From NCBI GenBank assembly GCA_963693315.1, contig OY856187.1, positions 385,253,461 to 385,317,460 of the forward strand: a DNA stretch of 64,000 nt, in the 5' to 3' direction. A model generated the notes under the pieces. That model saw nothing but the letters and a program-made list of their open reading frames with translations, was not told where the DNA came from and searched no databases. Positions 33,061 to 45,471 of the stretch are shown here, piece by piece; the stretch's first letter is position 1, and every line of letters starts with the position of its first letter. The DNA is from Diogma glabrata. Lineage: Eukaryota > Arthropoda > Insecta > Diptera > Cylindrotomidae. The translations under genes and the position numbers were made by a program.

Positions 33061-35600
33061 CATTCTAACTCGTATGACAATAGTAGAAACTCGGAGAAGA
33101 AGGATTTTTTACTTCATAAGGCACCTGCCATCAACGAGTCCGACAACTTTTTTACCTCACATTTTTCTCGATTGACTGCTTTTCCGGTCGGTAAAAGCCG
33201 AAACATGGCGATTGCCAGGAGTCTTGTAAATTTGCTACCACAATTTTGGTTTTATTAGGGTGGAAATTTGTTTTGGAAAACGAGAGTAACCTTGTTCAAC
33301 CGAAAGTTGTCTACTATTGTTGAGTCCCTCTTGTCACGGAGTTTGCGGTGCGAAAGAGTCGGGCTCGTTAAGAACTGGTGCCTCACAAAGTATAAAATAT
33401 GTGCTAATCATAAAATGAAATGAGTGAGGACCTGCTGAGTAGAGGTTGTCTAACTTGTAAATCAATAAATAATAAGGCATCTAAAGATAAAAACAACCTG
33501 ATCTCCATGCTTACATACTTGTCGCAGCCCACCTGAGTTTTGGCATCGTTGAAACGGAATACCAGATCGTCATTTATCAACCAAGCATCAAAGTTCGTGA
33601 CAGTTTTTTTAATCACGAAGACCACAAGCTACTAGCTACCATTAATGATCATTTAAAACTGTCAAATCTCCGTAACGAGATTTGTTTGTTTTAGTATTCA
33701 CATAAAATACTTGAAATAATGGACACACCAATATGTAAGTAAACTGCCCTAAGATGATACTAACTGTAAGTGACCCAGCACAAAGGACATCCTTGTAACA
33801 TCATTTCACTGACGGCAGCATGTTTATAAATAATTTTTTTAATTTTAACTAACTTTAATTGTTTCCTCTTTGAAAGCTAAACACAAAATGTGTAAAAGGG
33901 ATTTCCTCACAAATCATTTAAAAAAAGTTTTTTTCATTAGTTTTAATTATTTATTAGAATTGAAAGTTGCCAAGTCAACGCCTCATTTTGCAAACGCAAA
34001 AGTGCTGCCACTGTCACTTGAAGATATTAAAGTAAATGAAATTTAATTTAAAGTAGGAACTTGATCTTAGGGAGTCAACCAGCATTTAACTAATATTCCG
34101 CCAATTTGTAAAATTGCGTATCAATGCGTATAGTTGCGGCTAAAAACATAAAAAAATTGCTCTATATCTTCAATTGTTTTAGAGATGTCAATCTAAACTT
34201 TTAACTACACACTCTTGACACTATCACGATTCACAAAGACATACATTTATGTAACAAAAACATAGGTTTTTTGAAATTTGTTTAGAAAACACCATGCCTC
34301 TGCTGCAGCAAAAATATATGTAAAGCAAAGTAATACAAACAATATCTTTTAACATGTAATAAATATATTAAGTTGGAATTTAAAATTTGTTTGCTATTCT
34401 TTACTTCCTAATTTATTTTAAAAAAAGTTTTAAAACATAAAAGTTTAATATTTTGAAAATGTTCGCCACACCCGATGGATGTTTTAAAAAGAGGAGTAAT
34501 TTTTGAGGGTGCATTACAATGAAACATTGACGCAATAATCATGAATTATCTTCCAATATTCTCATTCAATATTTCAGTATCCATTTTATTGATAATATGA
34601 GCTTTGATGCCACCTGTAAAGGGACTGTAATATTAGATGAATACAAAGATTTTCAACTTCACAGGCGTATCATAGAAAAACTATAGGTTTTTCGGGTCCG
34701 TTATTACTCTTGACATTTTTTGATGTTGATAATGATGCACGTTACAATAATAATGATATGCAACACATTTCACTCGAAGACAATACTAAAAGGGTCTCCG
34801 AAAGCTGCAACGTATTAAAATTCTTCAGAAACATGACACAATGTCCAAGGTCTATACAGCATAGTACATTGCAAAACTGCTAGAGAGTTGGGGTAGAAAA
34901 GTTTCCCAAATCCAATCATAGGAGTGATCTTGATGGGGAATAATCTAAATGTCACTGACTAAAGTCATGGCCGTTCTTAGATAGTTGGGATTTGATATTC
35001 GCCAACAAGAATTATCCGTCTAAGGCAGTGCACCATAAATCCGGTTTTACGGACCCAAACGTGAAGTATTTGATGCTCTATGACCAATTCGTAGCATAGT
35101 TGTCGTAGGAGTCAGATGTAGTCGGAGATGGATGAAATAGACAAAGAAAGAGTTAAAGATGGTAAAAGAATTAAAGAAGCTATTGTAACTCTAAATTCAT
35201 TTGGGTTAGAACAGTTTAACCTCCTCTAAGACCAGTGTCTGAAGATGTTCTTTAGTAACCTTTAAGGTTTAGAAATGTTCGTCCTTGCTAGCGTCTTCAA
35301 TTTCTGGTGGTCCTGCATAATCCACCAGAAGTGTGCAACCGAGTTAAAATAAGGATGTTTTGATACAAAGTAAAAACATTTTTTGCAATGCACAAAACTA
35401 TAGCGGCGTACTGTAGCGTAATAATATAATTGAGGATGTTGCGACTAGCAAACCCCCGAAACAAAACAAAAATTCCCTAAAACTGTACATATTTTTTCAT
35501 AAAGTTATTTGAATAAGAAAAGTTCTTAGAATATCAAACAATAATTATTTTAAAAACCAGTAAAATTAAATTAAATAAATAAATAAATAAGTAGTAAAAA
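33061..35600. other. Spacer, nothing assigned
   Basis: The open frames at 32984-33258 and 33404-33625 have no recognised motif. The less AT-rich stretch at about 34780-35330 looks like decayed coding sequence, but I could not match it to a family on either strand. Confidence 0.4.
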
Positions 35601-37225
35601 TATGGAGGGGCTGAAATCTCACAGCTCTGAGATATCAAGACTTCGGTCTGGGTTAAGGATTTTGAAATAGTTTTCGGCAAAAAACTTTTATGAGGACATG
35701 GTTTTTAGTTTTGGGCAGCGATGTATATCAAACATAACTCTTTGTTAAAGTACAAGTATTTTTTATCTCTGTTTAAAAATTTATTACAAAACTAACTCGA
35801 TACATCAATACGTTACCGGAAAATTATAATCAAAATTCCAAAAATATTGTTGAATTAAATAAAATCAAACTTTTTCAAAATACCAAAAATATTCCAAAAA
35901 TTAGAATAAAATCAAATATTTAAATTTTTTCTAAATTCCAATAATATTTCAAAAATTCTTAAAAATTCAAACTTTTTCCAAAATTCTATAAATATTGCAA
36001 AAATTATTACAAAATCAAAAATTGAAAATTTTTTCAAAATTCCAAAAATTATAATAATATCAAAAATTATAAATTTTTCAAAATTCTAAAAATATTCCAA
36101 AAATTCTTACAAAATCAAAAATTAAAACTTTTGCCAAAATTCTAAAAATATTGCAAAAATTATTACAAAATCATAAATACAAACTTTTTCAAAATTCCAA
36201 AAATATTTCAAAAACTATAACAAATTCAAAACTTTCACTGTCCAATTTTTTTTTTAAATTACATTTACGTCATAAAAACAGCTACATTTTTTTCCCAAAA
36301 TATTGGCTAAAAAAATAAATGAAATCATTTTTTGACACACTTGACATTATTTTTTGACAAACTCATAATGCCATTATTCTCTATAATAATAATTAAATAT
36401 CATGTCATACAAACTATAAATTTTATTTTTTTCTAAAAAAATTGGGTAAAAAATAAATAAAAACCTTTCTTTTGACACGCTTGACAACATATTTTGACAA
36501 ACTTATAATGCCATAATTCTCAATAATAATAATAAAATTTCATTTCAAACAAACAATTTTATTTTTTTCCAAAAAATTGGGTAAAAAACTAAATAAAAAT
36601 CTTTTGACACACTTGACAACTTTTTTTTGACAATCTTATAATGCCATAATTCTCAATAATAATAATAAAACTTCATTTCAAACAAACAATTAAGTTTATT
36701 TTTTTTCCAGAAAATTAGGTAAAAAATAAATAAAAATCTTTCTTTTGACACATTTGACAACATTTTTTTGACAAACTTATAATGCAATAATCTAGTTTTT
36801 GATCTCACATACTAATCCCTACCATCAAGATTTCTCCAAATTTAATGTTTCTACTCGTAATCACTTAAAATGAACGTTTTTTAAGCCAAAAATATGAAAA
36901 TTTGCTATTTTTGACACACATAATGATTTTTTTGACACACTTCCGGTACAGTTATTGAACACTGCGTCCTTCCGGACCTGTCCCTTGTGAATACCTATTT
37001 TTAGAAAAAAAAATTTTTGAAATCCCTCCAGCGGTTTTCCCTGCAGCGTAGGTAATGACGGCGGACGGCCGGCCGGCCGGCCGGCAGACAGACATACATT
37101 TTTTTTTTGCTTTTTTAGAATCAGGAGGTCCTAAAACGTCGAGAAATGTCAAAAAAGTGTGTGTAAGAATTTCACTTTGAGCATATGAATGTAATACTTA
37201 GGTCTTTCAGACCGAAGTAATTAAA
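35601..37225 (+). mobile_element. Repeat-rich element X, copy 1
   Basis: An inverted, diverged copy lies at 50050-51595. From the left: a conserved end (ATGGAGGGGCTGAAATCTCA, then GACTTCGGTCTGGG); about 200 bp of unique sequence; a tandem array of ~50-60-bp AAAATTCCAAAAATATT units (35830-36240); four ~135-bp units with TTTTGACACACTTGACAA and ATAATGCCATAATTCTCAAT (36270-36790); a GC-rich patch with CCGGCCGG repeats (37067-37084); and an end with GGTCCTAAAACGTCGAGAAA and CTTTCAGACCGAAGTAATT. The ACTTCGGTCTG near each end is inverted, like a short TIR. No coding capacity. Probably a non-autonomous DNA element; superfamily unknown. Confidence 0.75.
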
Positions 37226-37748
37226 AAATATGACATTTGTTGAGCTATAGTGTAGAGTAGAGTAGTCAGTTCTCTACTAATTTCATGCTACGTTCCAATA
37301 AATATTTTAAGATAATAGTGTGGACCTAGCAATATATTTCATGTTAGATGGGTTGAAGTGCAGGTTATATCTTCCTTACACTTACAAATATAATGTAATT
37401 TAAAACAACGAAATAATGTTTAAGGAAACCAAAAAAATAAAATACAAATTTTGATGTGTAGTATAACAGAGCTTAAAACAGAGCCTAAAACGCTTCTAAA
37501 ATTAAACCAATAACATTTCTAAATACAAGAGCCAATATAAAAAATTATTCTTAATTTTAAATAATAGTAATTCATTGTGGTGTAAGTGTTCAATACTATA
37601 TTTTTTTTTGAAGTAAAACTTCTTTAGGCGCGTTATGAGAATTTTGCAACGGAAGTACAAAAAACGAATATAATATTCGGCAAATATACGATACAATCCG
37701 ATTATGACACACATATTTTAAATATTCACTGGTTTTTGGTGCATTATA
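37226..37748. other. AT-rich spacer
   Basis: No recognised gene. The minus-strand frame at 37502-37714 is Phe/Tyr/Leu-rich low complexity. Confidence 0.45.
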
Positions 37749-38536
37749 CAGGGTGAGTTTTTTAAAAAATGCCAGGCTTTTATCTCGAGAACCATGCTAG
37801 ATAGGACAAAATAACCCAAGGTGATATTTGTTAAGCGTCGAGGGGGACGTCCAATGGAAATATTGAATGACCTTGAAACTCATAGGTATTGGAGATATAT
37901 GCCAAAATAGGTTTTTTTTAAATTAGAATCTATACATTTAATATTTTTTTTTAATTAAGTAAACCAAACTACACACTTTTTGCCTACAAAATTTTTTTGT
38001 AAAGTGTACGATTTTGTAGATATGATGAAAATTGATTTGCACTAAAGCAAACGTGTCTTCGCTAAGTTCTTCAGAAAAAAAATAAAATTTCAATAAATCA
38101 AAAAAAACAACGAAAATCAATTTCACGCAGTAGACCACGATGCAATAATATTTAAATTAATGAATGATATTCTTTGTTTTTTTTTAATTTATCGAAATTT
38201 TATTTTTTTTCTGAAGAACTTAGCAAAGACACGTTTGCTTTAGTGCAAATCAATTTTCATCATACCTACAAAATCGTACACTTTACAAAAAAATTTTGTA
38301 GGCAAAAAGTGTGTAGTTTGATTTACTTAATTAAAAAAAAATATTAAATGTATAGGTTCTAATTTAAAAAAAACCTATTTTGGCATATATCTCCAATACT
38401 TATGAGTTTCAAGGTCATTCAATATTACCATTGGACGTCCCCCTCGACGCTTAACAAATATCACCTTGGGTTATTTTGTCCCATCTAGCATGGTTCTCGA
38501 GATAAAAGCCTGGCATTTTTTAAAAAACTCACCCTG
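37749..38536. mobile_element. Foldback element with ~360-bp inverted arms
   Basis: Starts CAGGGTGAGTTTTTTAAAAA and ends with its reverse complement. The arms pair nearly perfectly over about 360 bp (37749-38110 with 38175-38536), leaving a ~65-bp centre. A TA lies at both borders (37747-37748 and 38537-38538), the target of Tc1/mariner-type elements, and CAGGGTG ends are common there. No transposase. Frames inside are by-products of the inverted repeat. Confidence 0.9.
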
Positions 38537-38973
38537 TATAGAAATAGTTCATATTTTTCGATGCTTAAAAATTTAACAGAAATTCAATTAAAAAACATAA
38601 TTTTGAATTAAATTTAATGATTTTCAATCCGAATTTTTGGAGTATTTTCATTTAATTTAATATCAGTTTTCAAAATATTATATGTCTGCTCCATTTTTGG
38701 TTACAATGGATGCTTAGACTCGTAAATTAATAAAAATGGCAGCATATTTGGCTTTTTTAAAGGCAGAGAAATAAGTTGTCGCAAATCTTGGTGAATGGCA
38801 TATATAATGAAATATAAGATGACAAAAAGCACCGTTTTAAAATTTGAGCAAAATCGAATAACTGGTTCAGGAATGGAAGCATGTTTGGTGGATCTTTTTG
38901 GTTTGTATGGTCAAGTCATTCATTTGTTTATTTGTTATTATATTTTTTATTCACTTATGCAGTCTCGTACTAA
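38537..38973. other. AT-rich spacer
   Basis: A 69-codon plus-strand frame (38795-39004) overlaps the start of the minisatellite and has no motif. Nothing else seen. Confidence 0.4.
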
Positions 38974-39003
38974 ATGTTATATGAGTTGGATGTGTCGATT
39001 GTA

Positions 39004-39515
39004 GATGGTGGTCATGGTGGTCCTTGTGGTCATGGTGGCCATGGTGGTCACGGTGGTCATGGTAGTCATGGTTGTAATAGTGGTCATGGTGGTCATTGTG
39101 GTCATAGTAGTAATGGTGATCACGGTGTTCACGGTGGTCATGGTTGTCATAGTGGTCATGGTGTTCATTGTGGTCATGGTGGTCATGGTAGTCATGGTGG
39201 TCATGGTGATCATGGTGGTCATGGTGGTCATAGTGGTCATGGTGGTTATGGTGTTCATGGTGGTCACGGCGGTCATGGTGTTCACGGTGGTCATGATGGT
39301 CACGTTGGTCATGGTGGTCATAGTGGTTATGGTGATAATGGTGGTCATGGTGTTCACGGTGGTCATGGCGGTCATGGTCGTCATGGTGGTCACGGTGGTC
39401 ATGGGGTTTATGGTGGTCATGATGGTCATGGTGGTCATGGTAGTCATAGTGGTCACGGTGGTCATGATGGTCATGGTGGTGTCACGGTGGTCATGGTGGT
39501 CATGGTGTTTAGAGT
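39004..39515 (+). repeat. GGT-CAY-GGT minisatellite (Gly-His-Gly frame)
   Basis: About 510 bp of 9-bp GGTCATGGT units with point changes. One frame reads as a 188-codon Gly/His-rich protein from 38974, but two other frames, including one on the minus strand, are also open throughout, as expected of a short repeat. Changes hit coding positions freely (Gly to Ser, Cys, Asp and Val; His to Tyr and Asn), which argues against selection on the peptide. No signal peptide precedes it. Gly/His-rich antimicrobial peptides exist in beetles, but nothing else supports that here. Confidence 0.85.
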
Positions 39516-39544
39516 TTACATCCCGGCCTTTCAATTATGATGCA

Positions 39545-39769
39545 ATCTTTTTGGATCCAGGCTGGGCTTATTTACTACATAGTGAAAGCATTGCAAATTT
39601 GCAATATAATAAAATTCACTAAACATGATGCCAATACAAAGTTTTATCCTTCTGACAAAAGTAGCATGTATTTATTGAATTATTTTAAAATTCGTTGTTA
39701 AAACAAGTAAAACAAATAAATAAACAATAAATTTTATTTAAGTTTTATGTACCATTTATTTCAAACAAT
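39545..39769. other. AT-rich spacer
   Basis: No feature recognised between the minisatellite and the foldback element at 39770. Confidence 0.4.
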
Positions 39770-40300
39770 TAAATAAACTTTATTCAATTTCGGAATCTAT
39801 TTAATTGTTTGGTGTTTTGAAAATTAATTTACCAACAATGAAAAACATCAAAATTCTAACTACTAACACTAATGAGAATCGAGAAGCTAAAAAAAGTAAT
39901 CACAAAAACACTAATTATTTCATAATGGAAATTAGATTCAATATATTCATATGAGTCTTTGCCTTTTTAATATTCGAGAGAGAGACATGCGCAATAGTTT
40001 CAATTTACTGTTTATAAATATATTTAGAATGAAATTGCTTTTTTTCTTTTGTGCATAAAGTTCAATAGAATAGTTTATAAAATACACTTCGTTTTGGCTC
40101 TTATTATATAAAAAACAATAAATTCAAACTAATGCGCATGTCTCTATCTCAAATATTGAAAGAAGCAAAGGCTACTAAATTTTCTTACAATCTTTTGGTC
40201 ACTCATTAGTATAAAATTTGATACCTTTCAATGTAGGTTATTTTATTTTCAAAATATAAAACAATTAAATAGGTATCGAATTTAAATAAAATGTATTTAA
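39770..40300. mobile_element. Foldback element with ~250-bp diverged arms
   Basis: Left-arm blocks (TCTATTTAATTGTTT near 39795, GAGAGAGACATGCGCAATAG near 39974) recur inverted on the right (CTAATGCGCATGTCTCTATC near 40130, AAACAATTAAATAGGTATCG near 40260). The centre is near 40045. Arms are roughly 80 percent similar by eye. No coding capacity and no clear target duplication. Confidence 0.75.
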
Positions 40301-40589
40301 TGGTTTGGAATTCAGGGTTAAAAAAATGAATAAATTAAAATTCATTGTTTTTAAGGTTTCGTACTATGAAAAATTAAAAACAGTACCCTATCTAATTTCT
40401 ACATAATATATTTTAATTTTGAAATTTTGTAATTATAAAATGTATTTTATTAAAAAAATTGTTAAAATTTGTTTTTACCTGTATTTCACAGACATAGATA
40501 AGGAGAAAGTTAAACAAAATTTTTTTTTAAGGAATCAAGTTTGATTTAGAAAAATCGTAAAGATTGAAATATTTTTTAAAAAATTCATT
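40301..40589. other. AT-rich spacer
   Basis: Nothing assigned. Confidence 0.4.
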
Positions 40590-41240
40590 ATTTATCGACT
40601 GCTTAGTTTTTGAGTTATTACCGGAGGGTGGAAATTTTGAAAAAATTATTTTTGACCTTGATAAGTGGGGTGTCATATGAAAGTTTATATTTTTCTAGTC
40701 CAAAACAATTTTTTTGTAATTTTCGAACGCACTTTTTTCGACTTATTTTCAAAACAGTGAAAATCTTTCATACCCCTGCCTCCTTTAATTTCGAACATTA
40801 CAAAAGAAACATTTATAACTATTGAACGAAAATTTTATATGTTATTTGAGGGGTTAAGGGTGAAAATTAAAAAAAATTTTTTTACCTTAACGAGATGGGG
40901 TATCATTATGAAAGGTGAAATTTTTTCTAGTCCAAAACAATTTTTCTTGCAATTTTTAAACGCGCAGTTTTAGACTAATTTTCAAAAATGTGAAAACTTC
41001 TACTTGTTGAACTCTTTAACTTCGAACATTACAAAAGGAAAAAATGCCTGATTATGGAAAATTTTGTAAGGAGTTAAAAATTAAAGTGGTTGACTCATCA
41101 TTTAAAATGTTATCTGGAGGGGTTGAGAGTGGATATCTTAAAACCACAATTTTTGACTTTTTTCTGGCTCAAATCAATTTTTCCTGTAATTTGCAAAGGA
41201 GTTTTTGGTTTATTTATAATATTATGTTTTGAGAAGAACT
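40590..41240. repeat. Degenerate ~240-bp tandem repeat, 2-3 units
   Basis: Units share GGGGTRTCATATGAAAG-like, TCTAGTCCAAAACAATTTTT and TTCGAACATTACAAAAG blocks. The first two units begin near 40610 and 40850; a third from about 41060 is weaker. Noncoding; the open frames across it are not conserved between units. Confidence 0.65.
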
Positions 41241-41440
41241 ATTGTTGTAGAATATTATATACACGGCAACCTCGGCTAGCGAGTTATATTCGCACTTATC
41301 CGACCTCTTTTATTCGTTTTACTTGTTTTACCATTGAATTAAAAAAATTTTAAAATTTGTTAAAAATTGTAATGGATTCGCTTTTAATGATTTTGATTCT
41401 CTCGCAAATTTGTAAACTAAAAAAAAATATATCATTAAAC
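41241..41440. other. AT-rich spacer before the RTE relic
   Basis: No feature recognised. Confidence 0.4.
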
Positions 41441-41809
41441 AGCAAATCAGCCAATAAAAACCTTGTATTATTCCACAGCGAAAGCCGAAATTCAACATCC
41501 ACGCCGTGCTGCCTGGGTAATGCTGACAGAATTAGGTTGGTGTATTGGAGACAAGCAGAATTGGCGCCTTACAAGCAATGTGACTCAAGCGTCTGTTCTT
41601 CATGTCAGGGGCGGCTTGGAGCGGGCGTCTGTCTTGAATCAAGCGGCTCGCTATATAAACGTGTAAAATGGTTGTTTCTGGTGACCATAATATGCAGAAC
41701 GGACCCATTCACGACAATTTGGGTTGGGCCTAAGGTTAACACCCTAATCCCGGAAAAAAACTAATATGTTAAATTTAGTTATCAGAAAAAGAATAACAGA
41801 CCCGGATAA
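41441..41809 (+). mobile_element. RTE-1 leader region
   Basis: Less AT-rich than its surroundings. It contains GGCGCCTTACAAGCAATG, GGGTTGGGCC and TTAACACCCTAATCCCGG directly ahead of the endonuclease frame. By position this is the 5' leader of the RTE element. Frames here have no recognised domain. Confidence 0.5.
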
Positions 41810-42769
41810 CAAAACAGAATTTTACCTGGACGTGAAAAAGGACTAGACTGCCGAATTGGAACGTGGAACGTGCGCAGCCTGAGCGCTCCTGATGCTCTTA
41901 TAAGTCTGGAAACAGAGGCTGAGAGGTATAGGATGGATATTATTGCTCTACAAGAAATTAGACAGCCGATAATCGGAAAACAAGATTTGGGTAGTCACTC
42001 TCTATACTGTAGTGGTCATCCTTCTCGAAGAGAATTTGGTACTGGCTTTCTTGTTGGTACACGCATACAAGAAGCCGGGATGAAATTCATCCCGGTCAGT
42101 GAGAGGATCTGCTACCTACGTGTACGTGGTACATATAACAATATTTCTCTTATTGCCGTGTATGCACCTACTGAAGCTAAGACCGTCGACGAGAAGTATA
42201 ATTTCTACATAGCACTGGAAGAGGTAATGAAACAAACACCCACACGCGACTTCATTATGGTTCTTGGTGACTTTAATGGACAGGTTGGAAGAGATATCTC
42301 TTATGGAAATATGGTGGATCCCAACAGCTTGCATTTGAATTCGAATGATATTGGTGAGAGAATGACTGAGTTTGCATTATCAAATAGTTTGAGAATTGCT
42401 AGTACGTTCTTTCCGCATCGATCGATTCATAAACAGACCTGGGTCTCACCGAATGGAAACACTCGAAATCAAATTGATCACGTTCTAGTCACAGCACGTT
42501 TCTTTTCGAGCGTTCGGGATGTGCAATCCTTTAGAGGTGCATACATTGGAAGTAATCACTTCCTTGTATCTGCAACTATAAGGTTCCACTTCCCAAATCC
42601 AGGCATTCCAAAATTCAATCAACGGAAACGTTTTAACATCTTATCATTAAAGTATGCTGAAACAGAAGAGAGATATCAAATCCACATTGCCGAAACATTG
42701 GAGAAATCAGAAACCATTAATGGAGACGTCGATAAGTCATGGTATTTGCTCAAAGATGCTTTCTATTAG
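41810..42769 (+). pseudogene. RTE-1 AP-endonuclease domain
   Basis: The frame is open from about 41810. No ATG is convincing: the motif CRIGTWNVRSL, the start of RTE/BovB endonucleases, precedes the first usable start. In order: DIIALQEIRQP (metal-binding Glu), GTGFLVG, ISLIAVYAPTE, MVLGDFNGQVGRD, FFPHRSIHKQTWVSPNG, RNQIDHVLVT and GSNHFLVSATI. The last should read SDH: the catalytic Asp is Asn here. The frame ends at a TAG inside a perfect 43-bp palindrome (42755-42797), and the linker that should follow (about 100 residues) is missing. Confidence 0.9.
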
Positions 42770-42829
42770 TATATTTAATATACTAATAGAAAGCATCGAA
42801 AATATTTTAGATAGATAGATACTTGGGCC

Positions 42830-44460
42830 GCTTATTTTGAGAATCTTCTCAACTTAAGTGACCAGCAACAAGTCGGGCGACGAGCAAAGCTTATTCGTGC
42901 GTCAAAGGTTCATATAGACGAACCCATAAAAGAGGAATTCAAAGTGGCGCTGGCAGAATTAAAATGCAATAAAGCAGCTGGTATCGACGATATAACATTC
43001 AAAATGATTGTACATGGTGGTGAAACTCTATCTTTAAGGTTGTTGGAACTGGTTCAAATGATCTGGAGGACTGAAACCATGCCACAGGACTGGAACACAG
43101 CTATGCTGATACCAAGACATAAAAAGGTAATCGCCTACAATGTGCAAACTACAGAGGAATCGCTCTACTCTGCACAGCATATAAGATCTTTTCCTACATT
43201 TTGCTATCCAAAATCAATCCTTTTGCTGAACAACTGCTTGGAGAATATCAGTGTGGCTTCCGGCGGGGCCGAGGTACCACCGATGCACTTTTCTCGATAA
43301 GGAGGATTTTGGAAAAGTGTCGAGAGTTCGACATACCTGTGCACCAACTTTTCATTGATTTGAGGCAGGCCTACGACTCTCTCGAACGAGAGTCTCCATG
43401 GTCTACTCTGGTGTCAATGGAAATTCCTGGTAAACTGTTTTCACTATGCAAAATTACAGTACAGAACTCCCAATGCTGTGTATCAGTAGAGAACAAAATA
43501 TCAAAGTTTTTTAAAGTCGACTCCGGTTTAAGACAAGGTGATGCTATCTCTATTATACTTTTTAATCTAGCCTTGGAATATGTGTGCCGTCAAAAGAAAC
43601 TACCGACTAATAACAATATCTTGTCAATAAACTCAGTACAGATGATTGCTTACGCTGATGATGTTGTCATCCTCGGCCGAAGTGAAGCTGTTATGAGTGA
43701 GACTTTCAAGTCGCTTGAGAGTGGTGCTAGGAAAATTCGTCCGCAAATTAACTACAATAAAACCAAACATATGAATGTTTCAAGAGTGGCTGAGAAGAAA
43801 GATTTGATGTGCGGCGATGACCGAATTGAGGGAGTTGAATTATTTAAATATTTGTGATCAATGCTTGACTCAAACAACAGCATACTTACAGATATTAAAG
43901 CTCGGATCGTTGCAGGTAATCGAGGTAATCTTTCTACTTAATTAAACCTCTCCTTGGATCACCGTATGTATCAACTAACACCAAGCTCAAGTTATACAAG
44001 ACATTGATTAGACCTGTTGTGATGTATAGGTCATAAACGTGGACCCTTACACAAAATGACGAATCGCATTTATCTGTATTTGAGCGTAAGATCCTACGCT
44101 ACATTTTTGGTCCACTTAAAACAGACGATGGAGAGAAAAGAACCCGGTATAACTTTGAGATCAGAGACCTTCTTGAGGGTACTGATATAACAGGTTGTAT
44201 CCGTTCTAATAGGATTGCTTGGTTTGGGCATGTTCTACAAGCCAATTCACAGTCTGGAATGATTAGAAAAATGTACGTTAGTACCTCAGGGAGCGGACGA
44301 TGGCGAGGTAGACCACGACTACTATGGGAGACTGACGTAATAAACGACCTTAAAGAAATCGGCTGCCATAGTAATTATGTCGCTGTTGCAAATGACCGTG
44401 GTGAATATTCAAAGCTGATTAGCCTGGCAACGCTCCTACATGGAGCATTAACGCGTTTAA
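42830..44460 (+). pseudogene. RTE-1 reverse transcriptase
   Basis: Begins with TWAAYFENLLNL-like linker sequence, then ALAELKCNKAAGIDDITFKM and MPQDWNTAMLIPRHKK (42944-43130). A frame change near 43140-43200 leads to GEYQCGFRRGRGTTDALF, VHQLFIDLRQAYDSL, SGLRQGDAISIILFNL and the catalytic MIAYADDVVILGR (43201-43857). A stop after FKYL is followed, in changing frames, by the C-terminal blocks WTLTQNDESHLSVFERKIL, NRIAWFGHVLQ and GRWRGRPRLLWETDVINDLK (44040-44400). RTE/BovB type. The 3' end is near the A-run at 44460. Confidence 0.9.
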
Positions 44461-44637
44461 AAAAAAAAAACATTATTCCACAGCAATCGCGCAACAAAAT
44501 AAAATTAATCAACAGCTGTTTATTTTATTCTATTAAAATTAATAACGCAAAAACAATTATGGTTGTAGAAACAAAAAAAAATCTATATTTGCAGCTACTG
44601 GAAGGATAGTATTTTTTATTTCAAATACTCACTTATT
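44461..44637. other. AT-rich spacer after the RTE-1 relic
   Basis: Starts with the A-run that may be the RTE-1 3' end. Nothing else recognised. Confidence 0.4.
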
Positions 44638-45471
44638 AACTTCCCGATATGGGAAATTATTGTTTTTGGTTCGATTTTCGAAATCGGAATTTTTATGATA
44701 TCTTTACGTTTCATGACCTCCTGAAGCTGTTTAGACTATTTTTAGCTGACAGTCTATATGTAGACAAATTTTTTCCCAACGCTTTCTCAACAACGATGGC
44801 TCGATTTTAACGAAAACGGTCGCAATCGATGTATCTCGACGTAACTTAGAGTACATAAAGTTTTTGTAATGTTTATAAAATCACTTCCGGCTTATCACTT
44901 TTGGTGGAGTATCTTATTTTTGATCTTTCTTTTAATGATATCACAACAACAACCTACAGCTGTGAAGTGTTTTTTACTAATCTTTGATAAAACGTTTCAG
45001 TTAACATGAGAAAAATTAATTAGCAAGTCAGGTATCTGGTACAAAGTGGTCGGTATCTATAAACTAATGCTGATTTTTTAACTGACCAATAGGTTGACAT
45101 TTCGTTTGTTTTAATAGTTTTTTAGCTGCCCGATGCTTTATTTTTTTTAACTTCCCGATATGGGAAGTTATTGTATTTGGGTCGATTTTCGAAATCAGAA
45201 TTTTAATGATATCTTTACGTTTCATGACCTCCTTAAGCTGTTTAGACTATTTTTAGCTGACGTTTGCATGTGTGTGTGTGTATGTATCGCTGTAAGTGAA
45301 TTAATTTTTTCCCAACGCTTTCTCAACAACGGATGGCTCGATTTTAACCAAAATGGTCGAGATCGATGTATCTTGGCGTAACTAAGAGCCCAGTTTTTTT
45401 CTAGCGAGTTTAAATCATCTGTTTTTAGTGGTTTCCAAAAAACTGAAAATTATCTCTTGCAAATATAATGA

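Noticed and set aside
34780..35330. Possible decayed gene in a less AT-rich stretch.
   Set aside because: All six frames are short and no motif could be matched, so no call is made.
37938..38138. Minus-strand 66-codon frame.
   Set aside because: Lies in one arm of the foldback element; Phe/Lys-rich and not conserved in the other arm.
38977..39622. Two further long open frames over the minisatellite (Met-Thr-Thr on the minus strand, Val-Val-Met on the plus strand).
   Set aside because: They are alternative frames of the same 9-bp repeat and have no independent support.
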